56,118 nt of DNA, from assembly GCA_002491195.1 (NCBI GenBank), contig DKVL01000045.1:1-56118 (forward strand). Direction: 5' to 3'. Numbering within the stretch: position 1 is the stretch's first letter; each line of letters begins with the position of its first letter. Position numbers and translations under genes: made by a program. This stretch comes from Lachnospiraceae bacterium UBA7179. Its GTDB lineage: Bacteria; Bacillota; Clostridia; Lachnospirales; Lachnospiraceae. The notes below the pieces were generated by a model. The model searched no databases. It was given only the letters and a program-made list of their open reading frames with translations, and was not told the origin of the DNA. Below are positions 16,654 to 24,779 of this stretch, one piece after another.

Positions 16654-17322
16654 ATGAGAAAAAAATGTTTCAGTTTCATGTTATGCGCTGCTTTAATATC
16701 TGTGTTAACATGTTGCGCAAATTCCGGTGGGACGTCAGAGCCTAAACGTATTGTCGTTTCTTCTGCAGAGGAAGCATTAAAAGAATTAGAAGAAGGAAAT
16801 GAGCAATTTGTTTCCGGAAATACTGCGAATCTTCGTGCTGATCTACAGGAAAATGGGCAGACTCCCTACGCAGTTATCATTACATGTTCTGATTCCCGCG
16901 TTGCTCCGGAGGTTTTGTTCAATACAACGATGGGCGAGCTCTTTACGATTCGTACTGCAGGTAATGTAGTAGATCAGTTTGAAATTGGCAGTGTGGAATA
17001 TGGCGCAGAGCATTTAGGCGCTCCACTGATTGTGGTTATGGGACATTCCAATTGCGGCGCGGTAAGTGCTGCAGTCAGCGGTGAAGCAGAAGGTTTTATA
17101 CAGAATATTATAGATGAAATCATGCCGTCTGTAGAAGATGCAAAAAAGACAGAAACCGATGAAAATGCTGTTTGCGCGCTGGCGGAGGATCTGAATATCC
17201 AACATACAATTCAGAAGCTGCGTACAAGTACAATTCTTAGTCAGCTGGAATCAGAAGGAAAAATAAAAATTATTGGCGCTAAATATGACATTAAGGATGG
17301 TACGGTTGAATTTCTGGAATAA
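16654..17322 (+). CDS. Exported beta-class carbonic anhydrase
   Basis: Zinc enzyme hydrating CO2 to bicarbonate, 222 residues. Zinc ligands are Cys78 (in CSDSR with the Asp80/Arg82 dyad), His131 and Cys134 (HSNCGA). Unusually it has an N-terminal signal: MRKK, a hydrophobic stretch and then Cys20-Cys21, suggesting export and perhaps lipid attachment, though LTCC is a poor lipobox. The start at 16654 follows GGAGG by 6 nt; an upstream ATG at 16612 would bury the signal. Own promoter upstream. Confidence 0.9.
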   Translation: MRKKCFSFMLCAALISVLTCCANSGGTSEPKRIVVSSAEEALKELEEGNEQFVSGNTANLRADLQENGQTPYAVIITCSDSRVAPEVLFNTTMGELFTIRTAGNVVDQFEIGSVEYGAEHLGAPLIVVMGHSNCGAVSAAVSGEAEGFIQNIIDEIMPSVEDAKKTETDENAVCALAEDLNIQHTIQKLRTSTILSQLESEGKIKIIGAKYDIKDGTVEFLE

Positions 17323-17362
17323 TTTATTGATGGCAATATATAAATTTATTCTGTAGAAGATC

Positions 17363-17409
17363 AGCCGTCAAACCATATCAAAATGGGAGTTTGATACGGT
17401 TTGACGGCT
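17363..17409. repeat. Long hairpin in the convergent gap
   Basis: A 12-bp perfect outer stem (AGCCGTCAAACC/GGTTTGACGGCT) continues after one mismatch into a 7-bp inner stem. It lies between convergent genes and could stop transcription from both sides, but neither flank has a clear T-run. Confidence 0.45.
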
Positions 17410-17446
17410 ACAAAACGCTTATGGAGTATATACGTGTGAACGATTT

Positions 17447-18475
17447 TTACGATACCAAATCCGGGAGGGAATCCAGGGCTTTTTTGATTGTTTTTTCCAT
17501 CTCTTGGATGTACTTGATCCGGTTGACTGTGTTTCTTACCTCGGATATTCCCAGATTTCGTTCTGCTTCGTCAGCACATAAGCCAAGTGCCCGTTGAATA
17601 TTGTATTCTAACCATTCTACCCAGGTATAGGCCAATCCAAGTACATCGCTATACGCCCGAAATCGATTATCATATGCGGACAGATATCCTTCAAAAAACG
17701 CAGTCATCTTTTCGGTGTCGATACTACAGGTCGTAATTCCTGACCATTGAAGCGCCAGTTGAAGTGCGTGCGATACCGGATTGCCATAATCAAGGCATTC
17801 CAGATCGATTACCCATGGATTTCCCTGATCCCACAGGATATTTTTAGGATCCATGTCCTCGTCGGAAATACACATGATATCCGGCAGAAGAGTCCTTGCC
17901 CTGTTTAATTCTTTCTCTGCATAGATGAGCAGTTGTACATTGTCATTCAAAACAGGGGCGATTTCATTTTTCGCATCGCTTGCCTTCTGTACATATTCCA
18001 GCCAGTTAATATTACTTGATTCTGGTTTTTTGCAGGAATGATTCCAGGGATGATCTGCATGCTGTCCGACGGCATGCATTCTTCCAAGAATATTTCCGGC
18101 AGTATGGCACATTTCTTTTGAAATATGATTCCAATTCGTTATATGTCCTTCCTGCCAGTGGAATAGATAGAAATAATTTCCGTTTATATGCTGCATTTTT
18201 TTGCCGAGAATTGTTAACGCTGGTATGATCGGAATATCTTCCTTTTCCATAAGGCATTCAATTTCTTCTGCGCGTCTGTAATTGTCATGTACCCCTTCTC
18301 TGCGCATGATTTCCGGATTGAGATGTTTCACCGCATATAGGCCGGAATCCGTGCTGACGCGGTACATTTTATGCATCAGACCACCAGATACCGGTTCGAT
18401 TGGACAAAGAACAGCTCCCAAGCCGCATTTCGTCATCAAGTCTGCGATCAATTGATCTATTGCAGAATCGTTCAT
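17447..18475 (-). CDS. Aminoglycoside phosphotransferase (APH)-family kinase
   Basis: A 342-residue protein of the APH/choline kinase fold. N-lobe: VSGGLMHKMYRV and YAVKHLNPE with the ATP-binding Lys. C-lobe: the Brenner-like segment DEDMDPKNILWD, where the usual His of HxD is absent, and DLECLDYGNP with the metal-binding Asp. Substrate unknown: small-molecule or antibiotic kinase, or a metabolic kinase. The start at 18475 is chosen because GAGGA lies 7 nt upstream; the open frame reaches 18496. Confidence 0.85.
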   Translation of the reverse strand: MNDSAIDQLIADLMTKCGLGAVLCPIEPVSGGLMHKMYRVSTDSGLYAVKHLNPEIMRREGVHDNYRRAEEIECLMEKEDIPIIPALTILGKKMQHINGNYFYLFHWQEGHITNWNHISKEMCHTAGNILGRMHAVGQHADHPWNHSCKKPESSNINWLEYVQKASDAKNEIAPVLNDNVQLLIYAEKELNRARTLLPDIMCISDEDMDPKNILWDQGNPWVIDLECLDYGNPVSHALQLALQWSGITTCSIDTEKMTAFFEGYLSAYDNRFRAYSDVLGLAYTWVEWLEYNIQRALGLCADEAERNLGISEVRNTVNRIKYIQEMEKTIKKALDSLPDLVS

Positions 18476-18562
18476 TATGTTTTCCTCACTTTTCATAGTA
18501 ATGTTGTGGTTCCATGTCTGTCAGGGTAAAGGGGGAACCCCAATATATATCGTATGTTTCAA

Positions 18563-18591
18563 TTGTTTTCAATATATAATTGTGCTATAAT
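18563..18591 (+). promoter_or_regulatory. Promoter for the acetyltransferase gene
   Basis: TTGTTT (18563-18568), 17-bp spacer, consensus TATAAT (18586-18591). Confidence 0.6.
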
Positions 18592-18618
18592 TATGTCTGG
18601 AAAGGATGAAATGTTACA

Positions 18619-19275
18619 GTGAATATAACAGTCAGAAACGAACAGGAAAAGGATTATCGAATCGTTGAGGAGATAACAAGAGCTGCATTTTCCTATCCTG
18701 AAAGAATTGCACGAGGAGGCATTGACTGTCCCTATGAACACTGGATGGTTCATGAACTGCGCAAACGCGATGGTATTCCTGGATTGAGTCTGGTTGCGGA
18801 GATTGATGATATACGATTGCAGGATTCGCAAAGCGGTTCCTGCAATCACATTGTTGGACACATTATTTGCAGCAAAGCGGAAGTGAGAAGTTCAGATCAT
18901 GTTATTCCTGTTTTGAATTTTGGACCGCTTAGTGTGCTGCCTGCATATCAGAGAATGGGGATTGGGAAAGCACTCATCAGAAATATGATATCCAAAGCAG
19001 CAAAATTGGGATACGGAGCGATTTTGTTTTTTGGAAGACCGGAATACTACCCTCAGTTTGGATTCAAAGAGGCTTCTATATGGGGAATCACTGACTCGAA
19101 CGGAAATCATTATCCAGCATTTATGGGAATGGAACTGATTCCTGATTATCTGTCCTGTGCAAGAGGCGGGAAATATTATGAATCAGATCTTTATGACGAT
19201 GACCAAAACTGTGATAAAGTTAGAGATTTTGATACTGTTTATTTTGCTTCTGAGCGGCTCCCGGACCGTGATTAG
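18619..19275 (+). CDS. GNAT-family N-acetyltransferase
   Basis: A 218-residue acetyltransferase. The acetyl-CoA loop is seen in GPLSVLPAYQRMGIGKALI and the following motif is GYGAILFFGRPEYYPQFGF, typical of the YhbS-like subgroup. The start is a GTG at 18619. Substrate unknown. Its own strong promoter is upstream and a palindrome (19324-19346) follows. Confidence 0.88.
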   Translation: MNITVRNEQEKDYRIVEEITRAAFSYPERIARGGIDCPYEHWMVHELRKRDGIPGLSLVAEIDDIRLQDSQSGSCNHIVGHIICSKAEVRSSDHVIPVLNFGPLSVLPAYQRMGIGKALIRNMISKAAKLGYGAILFFGRPEYYPQFGFKEASIWGITDSNGNHYPAFMGMELIPDYLSCARGGKYYESDLYDDDQNCDKVRDFDTVYFASERLPDRD

Positions 19276-19323
19276 CAACGCAAAAGGCGAGAGAATATTG
19301 GGGGATAATAAATAAAACTTGAA

Positions 19324-19346
19324 TTGTAACGCTATGAGCGTTACAA
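19324..19346 (+). promoter_or_regulatory. Palindrome before the antitoxin gene
   Basis: A perfect 10-bp inverted repeat (TTGTAACGCT / AGCGTTACAA) around ATG, ending 25 bp before the antitoxin start and followed by a short T-rich stretch. It could be the autoregulatory operator of the toxin-antitoxin pair, or a weak terminator for the upstream gene. Confidence 0.5.
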
Positions 19347-19370
19347 TATTTTTGACAGGAGGGATTGTAT

Positions 19371-19673
19371 ATGGAAAAAACAGCAACTTTAAATTTAAGA
19401 GTAAACCCTACAGTAAAAGAAAAGGCAGAGGAAGTATTGTCAAGACTTGGCGTGCCGATGTCAATCGCAATCGATATGTATTTAAATCAGATCTCCCTTA
19501 CAGGAGGGATTCCGTTTGCGGTCACGTTGCCGAAGGCTCCAGGTGAAATCAATGCAGATTTCATGACAGAAGCGCAATTTCATGAAAAACTTCAAAAAGG
19601 ATACGATGATGTAACAACAGGAAATGTACAGGACGCAGCAGGCGCATTTGCACGATTTAGGGAGACGCATTAA
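19371..19673 (+). CDS. RelB/DinJ-family antitoxin
   Basis: A 100-residue protein with an N-terminal ribbon-helix-helix (KTATLNLRVNPTVKEKAEEVLSRLGVPMS), the diagnostic DinJ/RelB signature, then the toxin-binding tail. It would repress its own operon and neutralise the adjacent toxin. The toxin gene begins 5 nt downstream but is broken by a stop codon, so the antitoxin is now an orphan in effect. Start at 19371 follows AGGAGGG; a TTG at 19365 is also open. Confidence 0.88.
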   Translation: MEKTATLNLRVNPTVKEKAEEVLSRLGVPMSIAIDMYLNQISLTGGIPFAVTLPKAPGEINADFMTEAQFHEKLQKGYDDVTTGNVQDAAGAFARFRETH

Positions 19674-19678
19674 AAATT

Positions 19679-19990
19679 ATGAAACAATATACAGTTGAGA
19701 TAACGGGAGAAGCATTAACGGATATGGAACAGTTATATAACCATATTGCATATACTTTGCGTGCACCGGAAAATGCAATGGGACAATTTAACTGAATATC
19801 TGAAGAAATATTGAAACTGGACACTCTGCCAGAACGGTTTCGTATTATGGATTTAGAGCCAGAACATTCCAATGGGATTCGAAGAATGTTGGTGGATAAG
19901 TATTCGGTATTTTATGTAATTGAAGAGGACAGAGTGATCGTGACAAATGTGCTATATAGTTCTTCGGATATAGGGAAAAGGTTAAAGTGA
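19679..19990 (+). pseudogene. RelE/ParE-type toxin with an internal nonsense codon
   Basis: Translation from 19679 gives a toxin-like start (MKQYTVEITGEALTDMEQ), stops at TGA 19793-19795, then continues in the same frame as ISEEILKLDTLPERFRIM and on to RRMLVDKYSVFYVIEEDRV, the usual C-terminal half of RelE-superfamily toxins. The frame is intact apart from this codon. In relatives the position is commonly Arg, so a CGA to TGA change is likely. The remaining 38-residue N-terminal piece cannot fold into the toxin. Confidence 0.8.
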
Positions 19991-20029
19991 GGAGTAAATA
20001 CAAACATATGAGGAAAGGAACGAATAGCG

Positions 20030-22111
20030 ATGGCAGAAATTCACATACTGGACGATGCTACAATTGACAAAATCGCGGCTGGGGAGGTCGTGGAGCGTCC
20101 TGCCAGCGTGGTCAAGGAGCTGGTAGAAAATGCATTTGACGCAGGGGCGCGTGCTGTCACAGTCGAGATTAAGGACGGCGGGATTGAGTTTATCCGCGTG
20201 ACAGACGACGGCTCTGGCATCGAACATGACCAGCTGCGCAACGCATTTATGCGTCATGCGACGAGTAAGATTAACTCGGTTGTTGACCTGATGAGTCTGC
20301 ACAGCATGGGCTTTCGCGGTGAGGCGCTCTCCAGCATCGCAGCGGTGTCAAAGGTTGAAATTGTTACCAAGACAAAGGATGACATGACAGGAACACGACT
20401 CTGCATGGAGGGAACAAAAGAGACAGCCTTCGAGGAGGTCGGCGCGCCCGATGGCACGACTTTCATGGTGCGGAACCTGTTCTTTAACACTCCTGTGCGG
20501 CGCAAATTCCTGAAAACTGCGATGACAGAGGCAAGTTACATTACCGACCTGCTAGAGCATATGGCATTGTCAAGACCGGAGATTTCGTTTAAATATGTGA
20601 TCAACGGCCAGACAAAGTTTTACACGAATGGCGACGGTGATCTCAAAGCCATCATCTATCGCATTTTTGGCAGGGATATCTCCAGCGAGATGATGGAATT
20701 TCATGCTGTTGATGGAGATGTCGTGCTGGAGGGTTTTCTCGGCCGGCCAACTTTGAACCGCGCAAACAGAAATTTTGAGAATTATTTTGTCAACAAGCGG
20801 TATATTAAGAGTAAAATTATTTCAAAGGCAATCGAGGAGGGATATCAGTCCTACATGATGCAGCACAGATATCCGTTCTGCGTTGTACATATTACCGTTC
20901 CGACAGAAAATGTGGATGTGAATGTCCATCCAACCAAAATGGAAGTTCGTTTTTCCAACCAGAACGGCATTTATAAGCTGATTGCCGAGAATGTGGCAGA
21001 TTTTTTATCCCGCCAGGAAATGATACCGAACGCAACACCTGGTTCTGATCAGAAAATCACCAGGAAGGATAAGAAGGCCGAAAAGATCGAAGCGCCAGAG
21101 CCATTTGAAAAAGAACGCAGGCTTGATACAGCTTCGATTCCCAATATGTTAAGAGAAGATAGCAGCTATGGTAATTACCACGACAATTCCCATGGCAGCA
21201 GCTATGATCATGATAGCGCGGTGGAAGCGAAGAACAAATCAGGCGAAATATTATTCAATAACAAAATATCATACAGCCGCGGGGAAAACAGAACAGACGA
21301 TCAAAGCGACAGTTTTTTTGTGGATCACAGGGAAAAAGTTGTGCGCAATGAGCAGCCTGTCGCAGCATCCGAACAGGCAAAGCCAATCCTTGTTACAGGG
21401 AAAATACTGGGCGCACCGCCCAAAGAGGCAGATCCGAAGAATCTTGGCGTGATCAAATCAAAGGACCAGATCATTGTCGAGAAACCGGAACAATTGAACT
21501 TCTTTGATGAGAAAATCTTGACGCGGGAAGCGAAACAGGAATACCGGATTGTCGGACAGGTGTTTGATACCTATTGGATCATCGAATACCGCGACAAGAT
21601 GCTGATGATTGACCAGCATGCTGCACATGAAAAAGTGAAGTATGAACAGATATTGACCAAGGTGGAAAACAGTGAAATCTACACGCAGGTGTTGACTCCG
21701 CCGGTTGTGATCAGCATCACGCCCAAGGAAGCCGCCCTAATCAACAGCTATGGGCAGTATTTCAAGGAACTTGGCTTTGAGATCGAGGATTTTGGCATGA
21801 ATGCGTTTGCGATCAGAGGAGTTCCAATTGACTTATTTGGTTACAATATTAAAGACCTCTTTGAGGAGGTATTGACTCAAATGTCCGAGAGCCCGGTACG
21901 CGGCGTGCCGCAGATCATACGGGAAAAGATCGCGTCAATGGCGTGCAAGGCAGCTGTCAAAGGGAATAACACGCTGACCTACGAGGAGGCGGATCAGCTG
22001 ATCGAACAGTTGTTGGAACTTGACAATCCTTATAACTGTCCGCATGGCAGACCGACAATTATATCCATGTCAAAATATGAGATTGAGAAAAAGTTTAAAC
22101 GCATCGTATAA
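20030..22111 (+). CDS. mutL: DNA mismatch repair protein MutL
   Basis: Full-length MutL of 693 residues. The GHKL ATPase has ELVENAFDAGA, DDGSGI and GFRGEALSS. The poorly conserved linker runs from about 340 to 500. The C-terminal domain carries the endonuclease motif DQHAAHEKVKYE and a CPHGRP metal-site motif, so this MutL is a nicking enzyme, as expected in organisms without MutH. It works with MutS (13495). Confidence 0.98.
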   Translation: MAEIHILDDATIDKIAAGEVVERPASVVKELVENAFDAGARAVTVEIKDGGIEFIRVTDDGSGIEHDQLRNAFMRHATSKINSVVDLMSLHSMGFRGEALSSIAAVSKVEIVTKTKDDMTGTRLCMEGTKETAFEEVGAPDGTTFMVRNLFFNTPVRRKFLKTAMTEASYITDLLEHMALSRPEISFKYVINGQTKFYTNGDGDLKAIIYRIFGRDISSEMMEFHAVDGDVVLEGFLGRPTLNRANRNFENYFVNKRYIKSKIISKAIEEGYQSYMMQHRYPFCVVHITVPTENVDVNVHPTKMEVRFSNQNGIYKLIAENVADFLSRQEMIPNATPGSDQKITRKDKKAEKIEAPEPFEKERRLDTASIPNMLREDSSYGNYHDNSHGSSYDHDSAVEAKNKSGEILFNNKISYSRGENRTDDQSDSFFVDHREKVVRNEQPVAASEQAKPILVTGKILGAPPKEADPKNLGVIKSKDQIIVEKPEQLNFFDEKILTREAKQEYRIVGQVFDTYWIIEYRDKMLMIDQHAAHEKVKYEQILTKVENSEIYTQVLTPPVVISITPKEAALINSYGQYFKELGFEIEDFGMNAFAIRGVPIDLFGYNIKDLFEEVLTQMSESPVRGVPQIIREKIASMACKAAVKGNNTLTYEEADQLIEQLLELDNPYNCPHGRPTIISMSKYEIEKKFKRIV

Positions 22112-22158
22112 GACAGCAGCTTAATGTCAAGAGGGGATTTACTAAAAATATAAAAAAG

Positions 22159-22188
22159 GAAACGGTTCAGAGATATCTGAACCGTTTC
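22159..22188. repeat. Perfect 13-bp hairpin between mutL and the next gene
   Basis: GAAACGGTTCAGA pairs with TCTGAACCGTTTC around a GATA loop. An A-run precedes it, so it would act as a terminator only on the minus strand; on the plus strand it may attenuate or process the mutL transcript. Confidence 0.5.
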
Positions 22189-22211
22189 GGAAAGAGTGGT
22201 TAAGAATAGCA

Positions 22212-23027
22212 ATGAATATGAAAAGGGCTTCAATGAAAAAATCTCCAATTGAGAAAGAATTAAACAAGATTGCCCGCAAAGAAGCAAGACTTAGCAAACA
22301 GGCGCAGCAAGATCAGCCAACAGCATGGAGGGAAGCGCTGGAGCAGAAAATCCCACCCAGGGTGTATACCAATCTACAGTTAACGTTTTGCAAGGCATTT
22401 GAACTGATCTTCGAAAAAGGGACAATTTTAATCGAAAAGACCTATGTAAAAAACGAGATGGAGAAAGATTTTCAGGTGCATGATTACGCCGTTAACCTCA
22501 AAGGCGGAAAGAAAGAACTTCGTCAATTAAAAACAGATGTCAGCCGCAGGAACCTTGTCAATCTGGCTGTCAGCACCGTGGAGGGTGTCGGGTTTGGCGC
22601 GTTTGGAATCGGTCTTCCTGATATCGTGCTGTTTCTGTCGGTGATTCTCAAAGGCACTTACGAGACAGCCATTCAGTATGGATTCTCCTACGACACACCG
22701 GAGGAAAGGATGTTTCTCTTAAAACTGTTGGAGGCTTCCATGTCAAAGGGAGAGCAGTGGCTTGCCTGCAATACTGCAGTGGATAATTACTTTGCGCCAA
22801 ATCCTGTTTTGCAGGAAATCCGGTTTCAGGAACAAATCAGACGGACGGCGGATGTTTTTGCAGTCGATATGCTGCTTGCCAAGTTTGTGCAGGGGATTCC
22901 TATTGCGGGGATTCTCGGTGGTATCAGTAATCCGGTGTATTACAGTCGTATCCTGAATTATGTGCAGCTGAAATATCAAAAGCGCTATCTGCTGCAAAAA
23001 GAGCGGGAAAGAATGAAATCAATATGA
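22212..23027 (+). CDS. EcsC-family protein
   Basis: A 271-residue protein matching the EcsC family by its central glycine-rich hydrophobic segment (STVEGVGFGAFGIGLPDIVLF, trimmed here) and the later IPIAGILGGISNPVYYSRI. EcsC proteins are associated with membranes in Gram-positive bacteria; their function is not settled. The stop overlaps the miaA start (ATGA at 23024), indicating coupling. Confidence 0.8.
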   Translation: MNMKRASMKKSPIEKELNKIARKEARLSKQAQQDQPTAWREALEQKIPPRVYTNLQLTFCKAFELIFEKGTILIEKTYVKNEMEKDFQVHDYAVNLKGGKKELRQLKTDVSRRNLVNLAVSTVEGVGFGAFGIGLPDIVLFLSVILKGTYETAIQYGFSYDTPEERMFLLKLLEASMSKGEQWLACNTAVDNYFAPNPVLQEIRFQEQIRRTADVFAVDMLLAKFVQGIPIAGILGGISNPVYYSRILNYVQLKYQKRYLLQKERERMKSI

Positions 23028-23950
23028 ACAATCCGTTAATTATACTGACCGGCCCGACGGCGGCCGGCAAAACGAAACTTTCCATAGCGCTTGCAAAAGC
23101 GGTCAACGGAGAGATTATCTCTGCAGATTCCATGCAGGTATACAGACATATGAATATCGGTTCGGCCAAGATCCGGCCAGAAGAAATGCAGGGTGTAAAG
23201 CATTATCTGGTTGATATCCTTGAGCCGACACAGGATTTTAATATTGTCCTGTTTCAGAAATACGCGAAACAAGCTATCGCAGAAATATATGAAAAGGGGA
23301 AAATCCCGATCATTGTAGGGGGCACAGGGTTTTATATCCAATCCGTGCTCTATAATATTGATTTTCAGGAGAGCAGCGAAGATCTAATACTTCGGACAGA
23401 GTTAGAACAGCTTGCGCGCGAGAAAGGTGCGGCGTATCTTCACAACATGTTAGAAGAATGTGATCCCAAAGCTGCGCAGGAAATTCATGCAAACAATGTA
23501 AAACGAGTGATACGTGCGATCGAATTTTACCGTCAGACAGGGCAAAAGATTTCAGAACACAACGAGGCGGAGCGGGAAAAGAGATCCGCGTATGACTCCC
23601 GCTATTTTGTTCTCACGGACAAGCGGGAAAGACTTTATGAAAACATTGACAAACGCGTGGATCAGATGATAGAAGAAGGGCTGGTCGATGAGGTCAGGCG
23701 GCTGATGGAAATGGGCTGCAGAAGGGACTCGACTGCCATGCAGGGACTCGGCTATAAGGAAATGATCGCATATCTGGCAGGCGAGATCACGTTGGAGGAG
23801 GCAGTCTATATCATTAAGCGGGATACGCGCCATTTTGCCAAGCGGCAGCTTACCTGGTTCCGGCGGGAGAGAGATGTCATCTGGATCGAAAAGGATCAGT
23901 TTGCATATGACGACGAAAAAATATTATACTATATAAAAGATTTTATATAA
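23024..23950 (+). CDS. miaA: tRNA dimethylallyltransferase MiaA
   Basis: Adds the dimethylallyl group to A37 of tRNAs, giving i6A, the substrate of MiaB (962). 308 residues. P-loop GPTAAGKT (10-17), DSMQVYRHMNIGSAKI, the general base region and the tRNA-binding segment FAKRQLTWFRRE are present. The mutL/miaA neighbourhood is conserved in many bacteria. Confidence 0.97.
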   Translation: MNNPLIILTGPTAAGKTKLSIALAKAVNGEIISADSMQVYRHMNIGSAKIRPEEMQGVKHYLVDILEPTQDFNIVLFQKYAKQAIAEIYEKGKIPIIVGGTGFYIQSVLYNIDFQESSEDLILRTELEQLAREKGAAYLHNMLEECDPKAAQEIHANNVKRVIRAIEFYRQTGQKISEHNEAEREKRSAYDSRYFVLTDKRERLYENIDKRVDQMIEEGLVDEVRRLMEMGCRRDSTAMQGLGYKEMIAYLAGEITLEEAVYIIKRDTRHFAKRQLTWFRRERDVIWIEKDQFAYDDEKILYYIKDFI

Positions 23951-24033
23951 AAGATTCTTATGTAAAAGATTACTATAAAAGAGTTTCTTAAATGAAAGAT
24001 TTATATGAAAAGTTTTTTGAGGAAAAAGCGGCT

Positions 24034-24567
24034 ATGAAAAAAACATCTCACATATTTTGGTTTGAAAATGAACTGCTGAAGCAATGCTCCCTATCCAAAA
24101 ACCGGTTTCACAAAGTGCGGAACGACCAATGGAGGCAGATTTATCAGGTAATAGCAGAAAAGTATGCTGACAAAACCAAAATTTGGAAAAATGGTTTACA
24201 TTGGGCGAATACAAATGGATACAGCCCGAAAAGCATGAAAAATTTGTTGGGATGCTATCAGGTTGATTATGCGGCATGGGTTCACGATCTGCCACAGATC
24301 CTGCCAGATGAGGAGATGGTTTATTTTTTGATCGACAAAGGGGGCGATTGGCATACGGGAGAATGCTTTTGGATTTTTGAAAGCTATGTCCCGGAATTGG
24401 TTAAGGCGCTTGATCTATTGAACCAGACGGCCTTTTTAGACTCTGGCTGGCCGGACTATTATGTCGTCTCAAAAAAGTTTCGGTGGCTTATTGGTTTGAA
24501 TCATCATGATGTTTTATCCTGTGTCGGGGAGGGATTAAAGCTGGACTGTTTTCATAATCCCAAATAG
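24034..24567 (+). CDS. Hypothetical protein
   Basis: A soluble protein of 177 residues (191 if it starts at 23992) rich in Trp, Tyr and His, with segments such as WIFESYVPELVKALDLL and KKFRWLIGLNHHDVLSC. I do not recognise the family. GAGGA 10 nt before the ATG at 24034 favours that start; the ATG at 23992 has no ribosome binding site. It lies in AT-rich DNA between miaA and a repetitive spacer. Confidence 0.65.
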   Translation: MKKTSHIFWFENELLKQCSLSKNRFHKVRNDQWRQIYQVIAEKYADKTKIWKNGLHWANTNGYSPKSMKNLLGCYQVDYAAWVHDLPQILPDEEMVYFLIDKGGDWHTGECFWIFESYVPELVKALDLLNQTAFLDSGWPDYYVVSKKFRWLIGLNHHDVLSCVGEGLKLDCFHNPK

Positions 24568-24779
24568 GCAGAAACAAAAAATATAAGGAATTACAGAATA
24601 AGAAATCGCAAAATAAGAAAAATTACAGAATAAGAACTATTGCAGTACGAAGGAAATTGCAAGAATAAAAAATATTACAAATGAGAGATACTGTAATAAA
24701 TGAAAATTTACAAAAGAACTACAGGTAAAAAACATTACAGAATGTAAGAAAATTTACAGAATAAGAAATAGGAGTTAAA
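24568..24779. repeat. AT-rich spacer with degenerate repeats
   Basis: About 210 bp with almost no C or G clusters, holding several imperfect copies of TTACAGAATAAGAA (near 24588, 24623 and 24760) and shorter relatives. No gene, promoter or hairpin is convincing. Confidence 0.5.

Noticed and set aside
17363..17409. Bidirectional rho-independent terminator
   Set aside because: The stem is strong but there is no T-run on either flank; kept only as a hairpin.
19793..19795. TGA in the toxin as a selenocysteine codon
   Set aside because: No selenoprotein family match and no stem-loop after the codon in the expected place; a nonsense change is simpler.
22159..22188. mutL terminator
   Set aside because: The plus-strand 3' flank has no T-run; the A-run is on the 5' side.
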